The translations under genes and the position numbers were made by a program. Positions 1-6,052 of a DNA stretch of 8,803 nt are shown piece by piece. Position 1 is the first letter of the stretch; every line of letters begins with the position of its first letter. The DNA lies in the NCBI GenBank assembly GCA_023389135.1, contig JAEWEX010000066.1, positions 1-8,803 on the forward strand. Reading direction: 5' to 3'. The DNA is from Pseudomonadota bacterium (GTDB lineage: Bacteria; Pseudomonadota; Alphaproteobacteria; Rhizobiales; Methylopilaceae). Below the pieces are notes generated by a model. It worked only from the letters and a program-made list of their open reading frames with translations. It was not told where the DNA came from and did not search any database.

Positions 1-197
1 GTGTTGACCACGATGGTGCCCGGCCGCTCGCCGGTGGGATTGGCCACCACGGTGCGGGCATACTTGCCACCCGCGCCGGACGGCGCGTAGGCCGTGAGAA
101 AACTGGACATGCCGCCCGTTCCGCGGCCGCTGTCGACGCAGCCTCCCAGCGCAAGGGCGACGCACGCCACCGCAATCCCGAACTTTCCGAACGTCAT
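1..197 (-). CDS. L,D-transpeptidase-like lipoprotein, N-terminal fragment (cut by window edge)
   Basis: The first 65 codons of a minus-strand gene are visible; the rest lies beyond the left edge. The ATG at 197-195 is preceded by GGGAGA (211-206) at 8 nt spacing, a good ribosome site. The product begins with a short positive n-region and a hydrophobic stretch ending in a lipobox, ALGGC, with the lipidated Cys at residue 20. It should therefore be exported and lipid-anchored. After a Gly/Ser-rich linker comes KYARTVVANPTGERPGTIVV (residues 45-64). This resembles the opening strand of YkuD (L,D-transpeptidase) domains in Rhizobiales lipoproteins, which commonly carry a PGTIVV-type motif before the catalytic domain. 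Such enzymes make 3-3 crosslinks in peptidoglycan or attach proteins to it. The catalytic Cys/His region is not in the window, so lipoprotein is near certain while the family is inferred from the short motif. Confidence 0.75.
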   Translation of the reverse strand, partial: MTFGKFGIAVACVALALGGCVDSGRGTGGMSSFLTAYAPSGAGGKYARTVVANPTGERPGTIVVN

Positions 198-229
198 CCC
201 GAGAATCTCCCGCCACCACTTCGCCGCAT

Positions 230-259
230 TTTGTAACAGCCCGCCATGGCGATCGTCAG
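230..259 (-). promoter_or_regulatory. Possible sigma70-type promoter for the lipoprotein gene
   Basis: Reading the minus strand there is CTGACG (259-254) as a -35-like box, an 18-nt spacer and TACAAA (235-230) as a -10-like box. It ends about 32 nt before the ATG of the lipoprotein gene. The spacer contains a perfect 10-bp palindrome, CGCCATGGCG (242-251), which could be an operator but is short enough to occur by chance in GC-rich DNA. This is a consensus match only. Confidence 0.3.
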
Positions 260-277
260 CCTTGAAGACGCCGCGTT

Positions 278-298
278 AAGGCGCGAGCCTTCATTTTT
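278..298 (+). terminator. Terminator-like hairpin upstream of the phosphoesterase
   Basis: AAGGC (278-282), loop GCGA, GCCTT (287-291), then CA and five T residues (294-298). This has the form of a small intrinsic terminator acting on plus-strand transcripts: a 5-bp stem capped by a GNRA-type tetraloop with a short U-tract. It lies between divergent genes, where no plus-strand gene needs ending. It could stop a short or antisense transcript, or act as an attenuator for the downstream phosphoesterase. The stem is short, so function is uncertain. Confidence 0.4.
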
Positions 299-299
299 C

Positions 300-327
300 T
301 GACAGGTGTCGGATATCGGTGACAGGT
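300..327 (+). repeat. Exact 8-bp direct repeat TGACAGGT with 20-bp period
   Basis: TGACAGGT occurs at 300-307 and again at 320-327, so equivalent bases are 20 bp apart, about two helical turns. The first copy runs into TGTC, making GACA-GG-TGTC (301-310), so GACA/TGTC half-sites occur three times within 24 bp. The arrangement looks like an operator. It lies between the terminator-like hairpin and the ATG at 339. If the GTG at 306 were the true start, most of this would be coding and the repeat could be coincidental. Confidence 0.3.
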
Positions 328-338
328 CGCTTCGCTCC

Positions 339-1217
339 ATGCCCCTCCTGACCAGACGCAACCTGCTGCTCGGCGGCGGCGCGGCGGCACTCGCCGGCGC
401 TGGCGGCGGCGCCTATGCAGGCTATATCGAGCCGGCGGTGAGGCTCGTCGTCACACCCTACGCGCCGGCCGTGCCGGACTGGCCGGCCGATCTCGCCCTC
501 ACCATCGCCGTGATCTCCGACACCCATGCCGGCGGGCCCAATATGGGGCTCGCCCGCATCGAGGAGATCGTCGCCACGGCCAACGCGCTTGCGCCCGACA
601 TCATCGTCCACCTCGGCGATCACGAGGCGACGCATCCCTTCAGCACCGAGCACGTGCCGCCGGCCGCCTGGTCGGCGGCGCTGTCGAGGCTCGCGGCGCC
701 GCTCGGCGTGTTCACGATCCTCGGCAACCATGACTGGTGGGAGAATGCCGAGGCGGTGCGCGCCGCCGTGCTGGCGACCGGCCATCGCTTCCTGGAGAAC
801 GACGCGGTGCTGCTGGAAAAGAACGGCCGGCGCTTCTGGGTGGCGGGCCTCGGCGACCAGATCGCGCATCATGTCGGCCGCCACAGGTTCCGCGGCGTCG
901 ACGACCTGCCCGGCACGCTGGCGCAGCTCGACACCGACGACCCGGCGATCCTGCTGGTGCACGAGCCAGACATCTTCGTGCAGGTGCCGCCGCGCATCGC
1001 GCTTACGCTCGCCGGGCACACCCATGGCGGGCAGATCCACCTGCCGGGCCTGCCCAACCCGTTCGTACCCTCGGCCTATGGCGACCGGTTCCGTTACGGC
1101 CACATCGTGGAGGATGGGCGCCACCTGATCGTGTCCGGCGGGCTCGGCACGTCGCGCATCCCGGTCAGGTTCGGCGTACCGCCGGAGATCGTGCTGGTGC
1201 GGCTGGGGGCGGCCTGA
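339..1217 (+). CDS. Tat-exported metallophosphoesterase (YkuE/LpxG-like calcineurin-type family)
   Basis: A 292-residue protein from ATG 339; an in-frame GTG at 306 would add 11 residues. I prefer 339 because it places the twin-arginine motif TRRNLLL (residues 5-11) near the N-terminus, followed by a Gly/Ala-rich hydrophobic segment to about residue 28. The product is probably periplasmic or membrane-tethered. The dinuclear-metal signature of calcineurin-like phosphoesterases is complete: D61-x-H63 (SDTH), D94 (LGDHE), GNHD (N130, H131, D132), H208 (LVHEPD) and GHTHGGQ (H227, H229). The order and spacing fit the YkuE-type branch, whose members cleave phosphodiester or pyrophosphate bonds, including lipid substrates such as UDP-diacylglucosamine. 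The substrate here cannot be read from sequence. Neither candidate start has a strong Shine-Dalgarno sequence. A GC hairpin follows the stop codon by 3 nt. The family assignment is secure; the start and substrate are not. Confidence 0.9.
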   Translation: MPLLTRRNLLLGGGAAALAGAGGGAYAGYIEPAVRLVVTPYAPAVPDWPADLALTIAVISDTHAGGPNMGLARIEEIVATANALAPDIIVHLGDHEATHPFSTEHVPPAAWSAALSRLAAPLGVFTILGNHDWWENAEAVRAAVLATGHRFLENDAVLLEKNGRRFWVAGLGDQIAHHVGRHRFRGVDDLPGTLAQLDTDDPAILLVHEPDIFVQVPPRIALTLAGHTHGGQIHLPGLPNPFVPSAYGDRFRYGHIVEDGRHLIVSGGLGTSRIPVRFGVPPEIVLVRLGAA

Positions 1218-1220
1218 CAT

Positions 1221-1239
1221 GCGCGGCCGGCGACCGCGC
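1221..1239 (+). terminator. GC-rich stem-loop after the phosphoesterase (no U-tract)
   Basis: GCGCGG (1221-1226) and CCGCGC (1234-1239) form a perfect 6-bp stem around a 7-nt loop, 3 nt after the phosphoesterase stop. No T-run follows, so it is not a classical intrinsic terminator. It could protect a 3' end or assist Rho-dependent termination before the dxs promoter. Stems like this also arise by chance at this base composition. Confidence 0.25.
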
Positions 1240-1278
1240 GGCGACGGAAAAGCAGTGCTGCCGCCCCGCCGCCCGGCC

Positions 1279-1306
1279 TTGGCGCTGCCCCATGCCATGC
1301 TATAAG
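1279..1306 (+). promoter_or_regulatory. Candidate sigma70-type promoter for dxs
   Basis: TTGGCG (1279-1284), a 16-bp spacer and TATAAG (1301-1306) match the housekeeping consensus at 4/6 and 5/6 positions, in a 124-bp gap otherwise very GC-rich. Transcription would start near 1312-1314, inside or just before the palindrome GAACATGTTC (1312-1321). The leader before the dxs GTG would be only about 30 nt. This suggests dxs has its own promoter and is not read only from the phosphoesterase. Confidence 0.45.
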
Positions 1307-1315
1307 TCTCGGAAC

Positions 1316-1345
1316 ATGTTCAAAAGCCTTGGATTTCACGCGTGA
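1316..1345 (+). promoter_or_regulatory. Candidate 9-codon leader ORF overlapping the dxs start
   Basis: ATG at 1316 opens a 9-codon frame, MFKSLGFHA, ending in TGA at 1343-1345. It overlaps the dxs GTG (1342-1344) as GTGA, the classical overlap seen in translational coupling. dxs itself has no good Shine-Dalgarno sequence. If transcription starts where the predicted promoter places it, this ATG would be almost at the 5' end of the mRNA and could be read as a leaderless start. It may equally be a chance frame. Confidence 0.2.
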
Positions 1346-3258
1346 CGGAGACTTCCACCACACCCTTGCTGGACAAGGTCCCGTTCCCGGCCGACCTGCG
1401 CGCCTTGCCCGAGAGCGCGCTGCGGCAGGTCGCCGACGAGTTGCGCTCGGAGATGATCGACGCCGTGGCGGTCACCGGCGGCCATCTCGGCGCCGGGCTG
1501 GGCGTGGTCGAACTCACGGTTGCCCTGCATTACGTCTTCGACACGCCGGCCGACCGGATCATCTGGGACGTCGGCCACCAGGCCTATCCCCACAAGATAC
1601 TGACCGGGCGGCGCGACCGCATCCGCACGTTGAGGCAGGGCGGCGGCCTTTCCGGATTCACCAAGCGCTCCGAGAGCGAATACGACCCGTTCGGCGCGGC
1701 TCATTCCTCGACTTCCATCTCCGCCGGCCTCGGCATGGCCGTGGCCCGCGACCTCGCCGGCGGCCACAACAATGTGGTGGCGGTGATCGGCGACGGCGCC
1801 ATGTCGGCCGGCATGGCCTACGAGGCCATGAACAATGCCGGCGGCCTCGGCGCGCGCATGATCGTGATCCTCAACGACAACGACATGTCGATCGCGCCCC
1901 CCGTGGGCGGCATGTCGTCCTATCTGGCGCGGCTGGTGTCGGGCCGCACCTACATGTCGCTGCGCGAGATGGGCAAGGGCATCGCCCGCCACCTGCCGAA
2001 ATTCGTCGAGCGCGGCGCCGAGCGCGCGGAAAGCCTGGCGCGCGGCTTCGCCATGGGCGGCACCATGTTCGAGGAACTCGGCTTCTTCTATGTGGGCCCC
2101 ATCGACGGGCACAATCTCGACCACCTCCTGCCGGTGCTCCGCAACGCCCGGAACGCGCCGGTCGGCCCGGTGCTGGTCCATGTGGTGACCCAGAAGGGCA
2201 AGGGCTACGGCCCGGCGGAGCAGTCCGCCGACAAGTATCACGGCGTGGTGAAGTTCGACGTCGCGACCGGCGCGCAGAGCAAGGCCAAGTCCAACGCCCC
2301 GTCCTACACCCGCGTGTTCGCCGACAGCCTCGTGCGCGAGGCCTCCCGCGACGACCGCATCGTCGCCATCAGCGCCGCCATGCCGTCCGGGACCGGCCTC
2401 GACGTGTTCGGGCAGGCATTCCCCGAGCGCACCTTCGACGTGGGCATCGCCGAACAGCATGCCGTGACCTTCGCCGCCGGTCTCGCCACCGAGGGCTGGA
2501 AGCCGTTCGTCGCCATCTACTCGACGTTCCTCCAGCGCGGCTACGACCAGATCGTCCATGACGTCGCGATCCAGAACCTGCCGGTGCGGTTCGCCATGGA
2601 CCGGGCGGGCCTTGTCGGCGCCGACGGCGCGACCCATGCCGGGTCATTCGACATCGCCTACCTCGCCTGCCTGCCCAACATGGTGGTCATGGCCGCCGCC
2701 GACGAGGGCGAACTCGCGCGCATGGTCGCGACCCAGGTCGCGCTGGACGACCGCCCCTCGGCCCTGCGCTATCCGCGCGGCGAAGGCGTCGGCGTCGACA
2801 TCCCCGAGGCGCCGGAGCCGCTGGAGATCGGCCGCGGCCGCGTCGTCCGCGAGGGCGGGCGCATCGCGCTGCTGTCGCTGGGCACCCGGCTGGCGGAATG
2901 CCTCGCCGCCGCGGAGGACCTCGCCTCGCAGGGCCTCGCCGCGACGGTCGCCGACGCGCGCTTCGCCAAGCCGCTCGACCGCGACATGATCCTGGGCCTC
3001 GCACGCGACCACGAGGTGCTGGTGACGGTGGAGGAAGGCTCGGCCGGAGGGTTCGGCGCACATGTGCTGCAGCTCCTCGCCGCGGAGGGCGCGCTCGACG
3101 TCGGCCTGAAGGTCCGCACCATGACGCTGCCGGACCGCTTCATCGACCAGGACGCGCCCGCGCGGCAATATGCCGAGGCCAGGCTCGACCGCGCCGGCAT
3201 CGTCGCCACGGTGCTGGCGGCCATGGGCCGCTCGGAGCCCGCAGCGCGCCGCGCCTGA
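1342..3258 (+). CDS. dxs: 1-deoxy-D-xylulose-5-phosphate synthase
   Basis: Full-length 638-residue cytosolic enzyme; DXS proteins are usually about 620-650 residues. It condenses pyruvate with glyceraldehyde-3-phosphate to DXP using thiamine diphosphate and Mg2+. DXP feeds the MEP isoprenoid pathway and also thiamine and pyridoxal synthesis. Visible signatures: H48 in [10 protein letters not shown]79 in [18 protein letters not shown]; the Asp/Ser-rich active-site stretch [16 protein letters not shown]; the ThDP/Mg motif GDG (150-152) running to N180 in LNDN; and the catalytic Glu E371 in [16 protein letters not shown], starting the transketolase pyrimidine domain. Next come [10 protein letters not shown] and a C-terminal transketolase domain ending near [14 protein letters not shown]. 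The start is GTG at 1342, which aligns with the family N-terminus (LLDKV.FP.DLR). The ribosome site is weak, and a 9-codon leader overlaps the start. A promoter candidate lies at 1279-1306. No truncation or missing catalytic residue was seen. Confidence 0.98.
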   Translation: MTETSTTPLLDKVPFPADLRALPESALRQVADELRSEMIDAVAVTGGHLGAGLGVVELTVALHYVFDTPADRIIWDVGHQAYPHKILTGRRDRIRTLRQGGGLSGFTKRSESEYDPFGAAHSSTSISAGLGMAVARDLAGGHNNVVAVIGDGAMSAGMAYEAMNNAGGLGARMIVILNDNDMSIAPPVGGMSSYLARLVSGRTYMSLREMGKGIARHLPKFVERGAERAESLARGFAMGGTMFEELGFFYVGPIDGHNLDHLLPVLRNARNAPVGPVLVHVVTQKGKGYGPAEQSADKYHGVVKFDVATGAQSKAKSNAPSYTRVFADSLVREASRDDRIVAISAAMPSGTGLDVFGQAFPERTFDVGIAEQHAVTFAAGLATEGWKPFVAIYSTFLQRGYDQIVHDVAIQNLPVRFAMDRAGLVGADGATHAGSFDIAYLACLPNMVVMAAADEGELARMVATQVALDDRPSALRYPRGEGVGVDIPEAPEPLEIGRGRVVREGGRIALLSLGTRLAECLAAAEDLASQGLAATVADARFAKPLDRDMILGLARDHEVLVTVEEGSAGGFGAHVLQLLAAEGALDVGLKVRTMTLPDRFIDQDAPARQYAEARLDRAGIVATVLAAMGRSEPAARRA

Positions 3259-3368
3259 CATCGGCAGGATCCGCAGGACCGGGCGGCGCGCTTCCAGGAG
3301 CAATCGTCCGGTGTGCGCGGATCGCGCGTCCGGCTACACTTCGACTTAAATGTTTTGCAAGAGCGTGC

Positions 3369-3388
3369 CCCCGTTAGCGCAACCGGGG
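3369..3388 (+). other. Small stem-loop just upstream of the vWA gene
   Basis: CCCCGTT (3369-3375) can pair with AACCGGGG (3381-3388) with one bulged C, around a 5-nt loop AGCGC. It ends 10 nt before the ATG at 3399. The G-rich right arm and the following GCGGG (3389-3392 region) are the only Shine-Dalgarno-like bases for that gene, so folding could affect initiation. The most AT-rich stretch of the 140-bp gap, about 3346-3356, lies just before it, but I could not match a good -35/-10 pair there. Confidence 0.3.
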
Positions 3389-3398
3389 CGGGCTAGAC

Positions 3399-5255
3399 AT
3401 GACTTCATTGATGCGACGTTTTGCAGGCGACCGCAGTGGTGCGATCATCGTGCTGTTCGGCCTCACCCTGCTTCCCGCGATCGCCATGATCGGGGCGGCC
3501 GTCGATTATTCGCGCGCCTCCAATGCCCGCACCAAGCTGACCGCCGCACTCGACGCCGCCACGCTGGCGCTGGCCCGGCGTCCGGTGATGCCGGACGGGG
3601 AGGCGCGCGCCTTCCTGGAAAGCTTCGTGGACGCCGCGCTGGACAGCCACGAGATCACGCTGACCTGGGCCATCCAGGAGTTCCAGCAGGCCAACAACCA
3701 GATCGTGGTGTCGGCCACGGCGACGCTGCCCTCGCAGATCATGGGCGTGCTGAACATCGACTACATGGACATCGGCGCCAACACCCAGGTCGTCCGGGAG
3801 CAGAAGCGGGTGGAACTGTCGCTGGCGCTGGACGTGACCGGCTCGATGGCCGGCACCAAGATCGCGGCGCTCCGGGATTCCGCGACCGACCTCGTGAACA
3901 TCATGTACGACACCGCGGTCAGCCAGAACGACGTCCGCATCGCGCTTGTGCCCTATGTGACGGCCGTGAACATCAAGGCGCCGGGCGTGTTCTCCATGGA
4001 CTGGATCGATACCGAGGGCCTGTCGCTCTACAACGGCGCGAACATCGACCCGATGCCCGACACGATCATCGAGGTCGAGGAGCCGGAGCCCGAGGCTGGC
4101 GACTGCAGCGGCCTGAAGGGCAAGAAGAAAAGGGACTGCGAAAACGGGCAGGAGGACGACGAGGATGACGTCGCCGACTGCAGCAAGCTCAAGGGCAAGA
4201 AGAAGAGGGACTGCGAGGACGCCCAAGAGCAAGCAAGGGACTGCAGCGACCTGCGCGGCCGCGAGCGCGGCGAGTGCGAGTCCGGCCGCAGTTCGGCGCT
4301 GCGCTGGCCCTCCTTCGCCGAGCTTGCCGGCGGCGACGATCCGGTCCATCTCGCCGCGACGCGGCAGGAGACCATCCCCGGCTTCGCGACCCACAATCTC
4401 GCCCTGTTCGACCGCATTCCCGGAGCCACGTGGAAGGGCTGCGTCGAGGCGCGTCCGGCACCCTACGACGCCCGCATCGACGCGCCGGACCAGAACACGC
4501 CGGACACGCTGTTCGTGCCCTATTTCTGGCCGGACGAGCCCGACAGCGGCGGCTCCTACGTGAACAGCTATCTGGTCGACACGCCCATCGACGCCAACAA
4601 TCCCACCGTCACCGAGCGCCAGCGCAACCCCAAGAAATACGAAAGCGGATCGCGCGGCGGCCAGCGCTCGATCGTTGAGACCCCGTCGCAGACCTATGGC
4701 CCCAACATGAGCTGCGCCGATCCGGTGGAGCCGCTGACCAGCAACCGCGACCTCCTGCTGGCCCGGATCGCCGGCCTGCGCGCCTGGAACAACTCCGGCA
4801 CCAATGGCGCCCAGGGCCTGTTCTGGGCCTGGAACATGGTGTCGCCGTCCGAGCCGTTCTCGCAGGCGACCCCCTGGGGCCAGCGCGACGTGCTGAAGGC
4901 AGTGGTGATGATGACCGACGGCGAGAACCAGATGCACGCCAACTACACCAACCACAACGGCTCGGACTACACGTCCTATGGGTTCCTCAACGAGGAGCGG
5001 CTGGGCACCACCAACCGCGGCACGGCCAATACGCGCATCAACGAGCGCTTCAGCACCATGTGCGCGGCCATGAAGGCGCAGGGCATCCGGCTCTATACGA
5101 TCACGTTCCAGCTCAATTCGGCGTCCACCCAGAGCGTGTTCCGCAACTGCGCGACGGAACCGCGGCTCTACTTCAACTCCCCGTCCAGCGATGCCCTGCG
5201 CGCGGCGTTCCAGGAGATTGCGTTCGACCTGTCGAACCTGCGCATCAGCCGGTAA
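3399..5255 (+). CDS. TadG-like protein with N-terminal anchor and von Willebrand A domain
   Basis: A 618-residue protein. The N-terminus, RRFAGDRSGAIIVLFGLTLL, is the hallmark of the Tad_N/TadE-TadG pseudopilin-like family: a charged head, a Gly, then one membrane helix at about residues 15-35. VDYSRASNARTKLTAALDAA follows, typical of the family. The rest should face the periplasm. A vWA domain begins near residue 138 with LALDVTGSM, giving MIDAS residues D145, T147 and S149. A second metal-site element, MMTDGEN (D507), lies about 360 residues later. That is much further than in a compact vWA domain, so large insertions are present. One holds three Cys/Lys-rich repeats (235-294). The C-terminus, AFQEIAFDLSNLRISR, fits family ends. 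TadG-type proteins are linked to Flp/Tad pilus assembly and surface attachment, but no other tad gene lies here. Start chosen at the only ATG that gives the charged head; the Shine-Dalgarno sequence is poor. The exact role is unknown. Confidence 0.88.
   Translation: MTSLMRRFAGDRSGAIIVLFGLTLLPAIAMIGAAVDYSRASNARTKLTAALDAATLALARRPVMPDGEARAFLESFVDAALDSHEITLTWAIQEFQQANNQIVVSATATLPSQIMGVLNIDYMDIGANTQVVREQKRVELSLALDVTGSMAGTKIAALRDSATDLVNIMYDTAVSQNDVRIALVPYVTAVNIKAPGVFSMDWIDTEGLSLYNGANIDPMPDTIIEVEEPEPEAGDCSGLKGKKKRDCENGQEDDEDDVADCSKLKGKKKRDCEDAQEQARDCSDLRGRERGECESGRSSALRWPSFAELAGGDDPVHLAATRQETIPGFATHNLALFDRIPGATWKGCVEARPAPYDARIDAPDQNTPDTLFVPYFWPDEPDSGGSYVNSYLVDTPIDANNPTVTERQRNPKKYESGSRGGQRSIVETPSQTYGPNMSCADPVEPLTSNRDLLLARIAGLRAWNNSGTNGAQGLFWAWNMVSPSEPFSQATPWGQRDVLKAVVMMTDGENQMHANYTNHNGSDYTSYGFLNEERLGTTNRGTANTRINERFSTMCAAMKAQGIRLYTITFQLNSASTQSVFRNCATEPRLYFNSPSSDALRAAFQEIAFDLSNLRISR
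4101..4280 (+). repeat. Three diverged 42-bp repeats encoding a Cys-x10-Cys Lys/Arg-rich unit
   Basis: The copies lie at 4101-4142, 4176-4217 and 4239-4280, all in the frame of the vWA gene (residues 235-248, 260-273, 281-294). Copies 1 and 2 match at 36 of 42 bases and encode DCSGLKGKKKRDCE and DCSKLKGKKKRDCE. Copy 3 is more diverged: DCSDLRGRERGECE. Every unit keeps both cysteines (236/247, 261/272, 282/293) with the basic core between them. Acidic or Gln-rich linkers separate the units (NGQEDDEDDVA, then DAQEQAR). In the periplasm each pair could close a disulfide loop displaying the basic core. I do not recognise this unit as a named domain. Confidence 0.85.
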
Positions 5256-5272
5256 CGCTCCGGCGCTGGACA

Positions 5273-5290
5273 GGGCCGCCGCGGCGGCCC
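5273..5290 (+). repeat. Perfect 18-bp palindrome abutting the tlyA start codon
   Basis: GGGCCGCCGCGGCGGCCC is its own reverse complement and ends at the base before ATG 5291. As RNA it would fold into a stem of about 7 GC pairs with a 4-nt loop, trapping the bases where a Shine-Dalgarno sequence would sit. It lies 17 nt after the vWA gene stop. No U-tract follows, so it is not a classical terminator. It may limit tlyA translation, or mark the 3' end of the vWA message, or favour the second ATG at 5303. Confidence 0.5.
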
Positions 5291-6052
5291 ATGACGGGCG
5301 GCATGGCAGACGCGACCGACCTCGCCCCGACGCGCCTCGACCTGCACCTGGTGCAGCACGGGCTGTTCGAGACGCGCGCGCAGGCGCAGGCCGCGATCCG
5401 CGCCGGCGCGGTGACCGTCGACGGGCGGGTGGCGTCCAAGCCGTCTTCGACGGTCCCGGCGGGCGCGGCCATCTCCGCCACGCCGGCGCATCCCTGGGTG
5501 TCACGCGGAGGCGTCAAGCTCGCCGCGGCGCTGGACCGTTTCGGCATCGACCCCGTCGGCCGCCACTGCCTCGACATCGGTGCATCGACCGGCGGGTTCA
5601 CCCACGTGCTGCTGGCGCGCGGCGCGGCTTCGGTTACGGCGGTGGATGTGGGACGCGGCCAGTTCCATGCGCGGCTCGCGGGCGACCCGCGGGTCCGGCT
5701 GCATGAAGGGCTCGACGCGCGGGCACTGACGGCCGTGCATCTGTTGGCGCCGCCGTCGCTGATCGTGGCGGATGTCAGCTTCATCTCGCTGGACAAGGCG
5801 CTGACGAACGCCCTGGCGCTGGCCGCCCCGCGCGCCGTGCTCGCGGTCCTCGTCAAGCCTCAGTTCGAAGTCGGACGAGCCCGGATCGGCCGTGGCGGGA
5901 TCGTGCGGGACGAAGCCGCCCGCGCGGACGCCATCGCCGGCGTCGCCGGCTGGCTCGACGCCGAGGGCTGGGCGGTGCGGGGCCATGTCCCCTCCCCCAT
6001 TACCGGCGGCGACGGCAACCAGGAGACGCTTCTTGCCGCAGACCGGCGCTGA
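5291..6052 (+). CDS. tlyA: TlyA-family rRNA (cytidine-2'-O)-methyltransferase / hemolysin A homologue
   Basis: A 253-residue cytosolic protein, normal for TlyA. Residues 15-61 (RLDLHLVQHGLFETRAQAQA onward) form an S4 RNA-binding domain. A linker, HPWVSRGGVKL (67-77), joins it to an FtsJ-type Rossmann methyltransferase domain. The SAM loop is LDIGASTGGFTH (94-105), with a second acidic strand at AVDVG (117-121). The K-D-K-E catalytic set of 2'-O-methyltransferases is complete: K76, D161 (VADVSFISL), K189 (LVKPQFEV) and E245 (GNQETLL). Characterised TlyA enzymes methylate 16S and 23S rRNA cytidines, which in mycobacteria confers capreomycin sensitivity; the target here is inferred. The start is ATG 5291; ATG 5303 is also in frame and would drop only MTGG. 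An 18-bp palindrome touches the first ATG. The 3' end overlaps the next gene by 20 nt, so the two are translated together. Confidence 0.93.
   Translation: MTGGMADATDLAPTRLDLHLVQHGLFETRAQAQAAIRAGAVTVDGRVASKPSSTVPAGAAISATPAHPWVSRGGVKLAAALDRFGIDPVGRHCLDIGASTGGFTHVLLARGAASVTAVDVGRGQFHARLAGDPRVRLHEGLDARALTAVHLLAPPSLIVADVSFISLDKALTNALALAAPRAVLAVLVKPQFEVGRARIGRGGIVRDEAARADAIAGVAGWLDAEGWAVRGHVPSPITGGDGNQETLLAADRR
6021..6025 (+). promoter_or_regulatory. Ribosome binding site AGGAG inside tlyA, fixing a TTG start
   Basis: AGGAG at 6021-6025 lies 7 nt before TTG 6033. No ATG or GTG fits as well: the next upstream in-frame starts are deep in tlyA and would add residues that are only a shadow of tlyA. 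The residues directly after this TTG lead straight into the conserved TRAM-like domain. Confidence 0.75.

Noticed and set aside
94..279. 61-residue plus-strand frame starting at GTG 94
   Set aside because: It is mostly antisense to the lipoprotein gene, Pro/Arg/Ser-rich, without a ribosome site or recognisable motif. The lipoprotein reading has a clear lipobox and Shine-Dalgarno sequence.
291..1298. 335-residue minus-strand open frame over the phosphoesterase
   Set aside because: It is a GC-driven antisense shadow: Arg/His/Ala-rich, no domain, while the plus strand has the full metallophosphoesterase signature.
1219..1305. 28-codon frame MRGRRPRGDGK... between the phosphoesterase and dxs
   Set aside because: It contains the GC hairpin and the predicted dxs promoter and ends in the -10 box. 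It has no ribosome site of its own and looks like chance.
1336..2637. 433-residue minus-strand open frame over dxs
   Set aside because: Antisense shadow of a strongly conserved enzyme, with skewed His/Arg/Ala composition.
3328..3356. Possible -35/-10 elements before the vWA gene
   Set aside because: TTAAAT (3346-3351) is -10-like, but no acceptable -35 lies 16-18 bp upstream, so I do not call a promoter.
4101..4280. Repeat array as a CRISPR or mobile element
   Set aside because: The repeats are in frame, diverged, coding, irregularly spaced and only three in number, inside one intact gene.
3405..5504. 699-residue minus-strand open frame over the vWA gene and tlyA start
   Set aside because: Long only because of high GC. 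It has no recognisable domain and covers two genes with clear family motifs on the plus strand.
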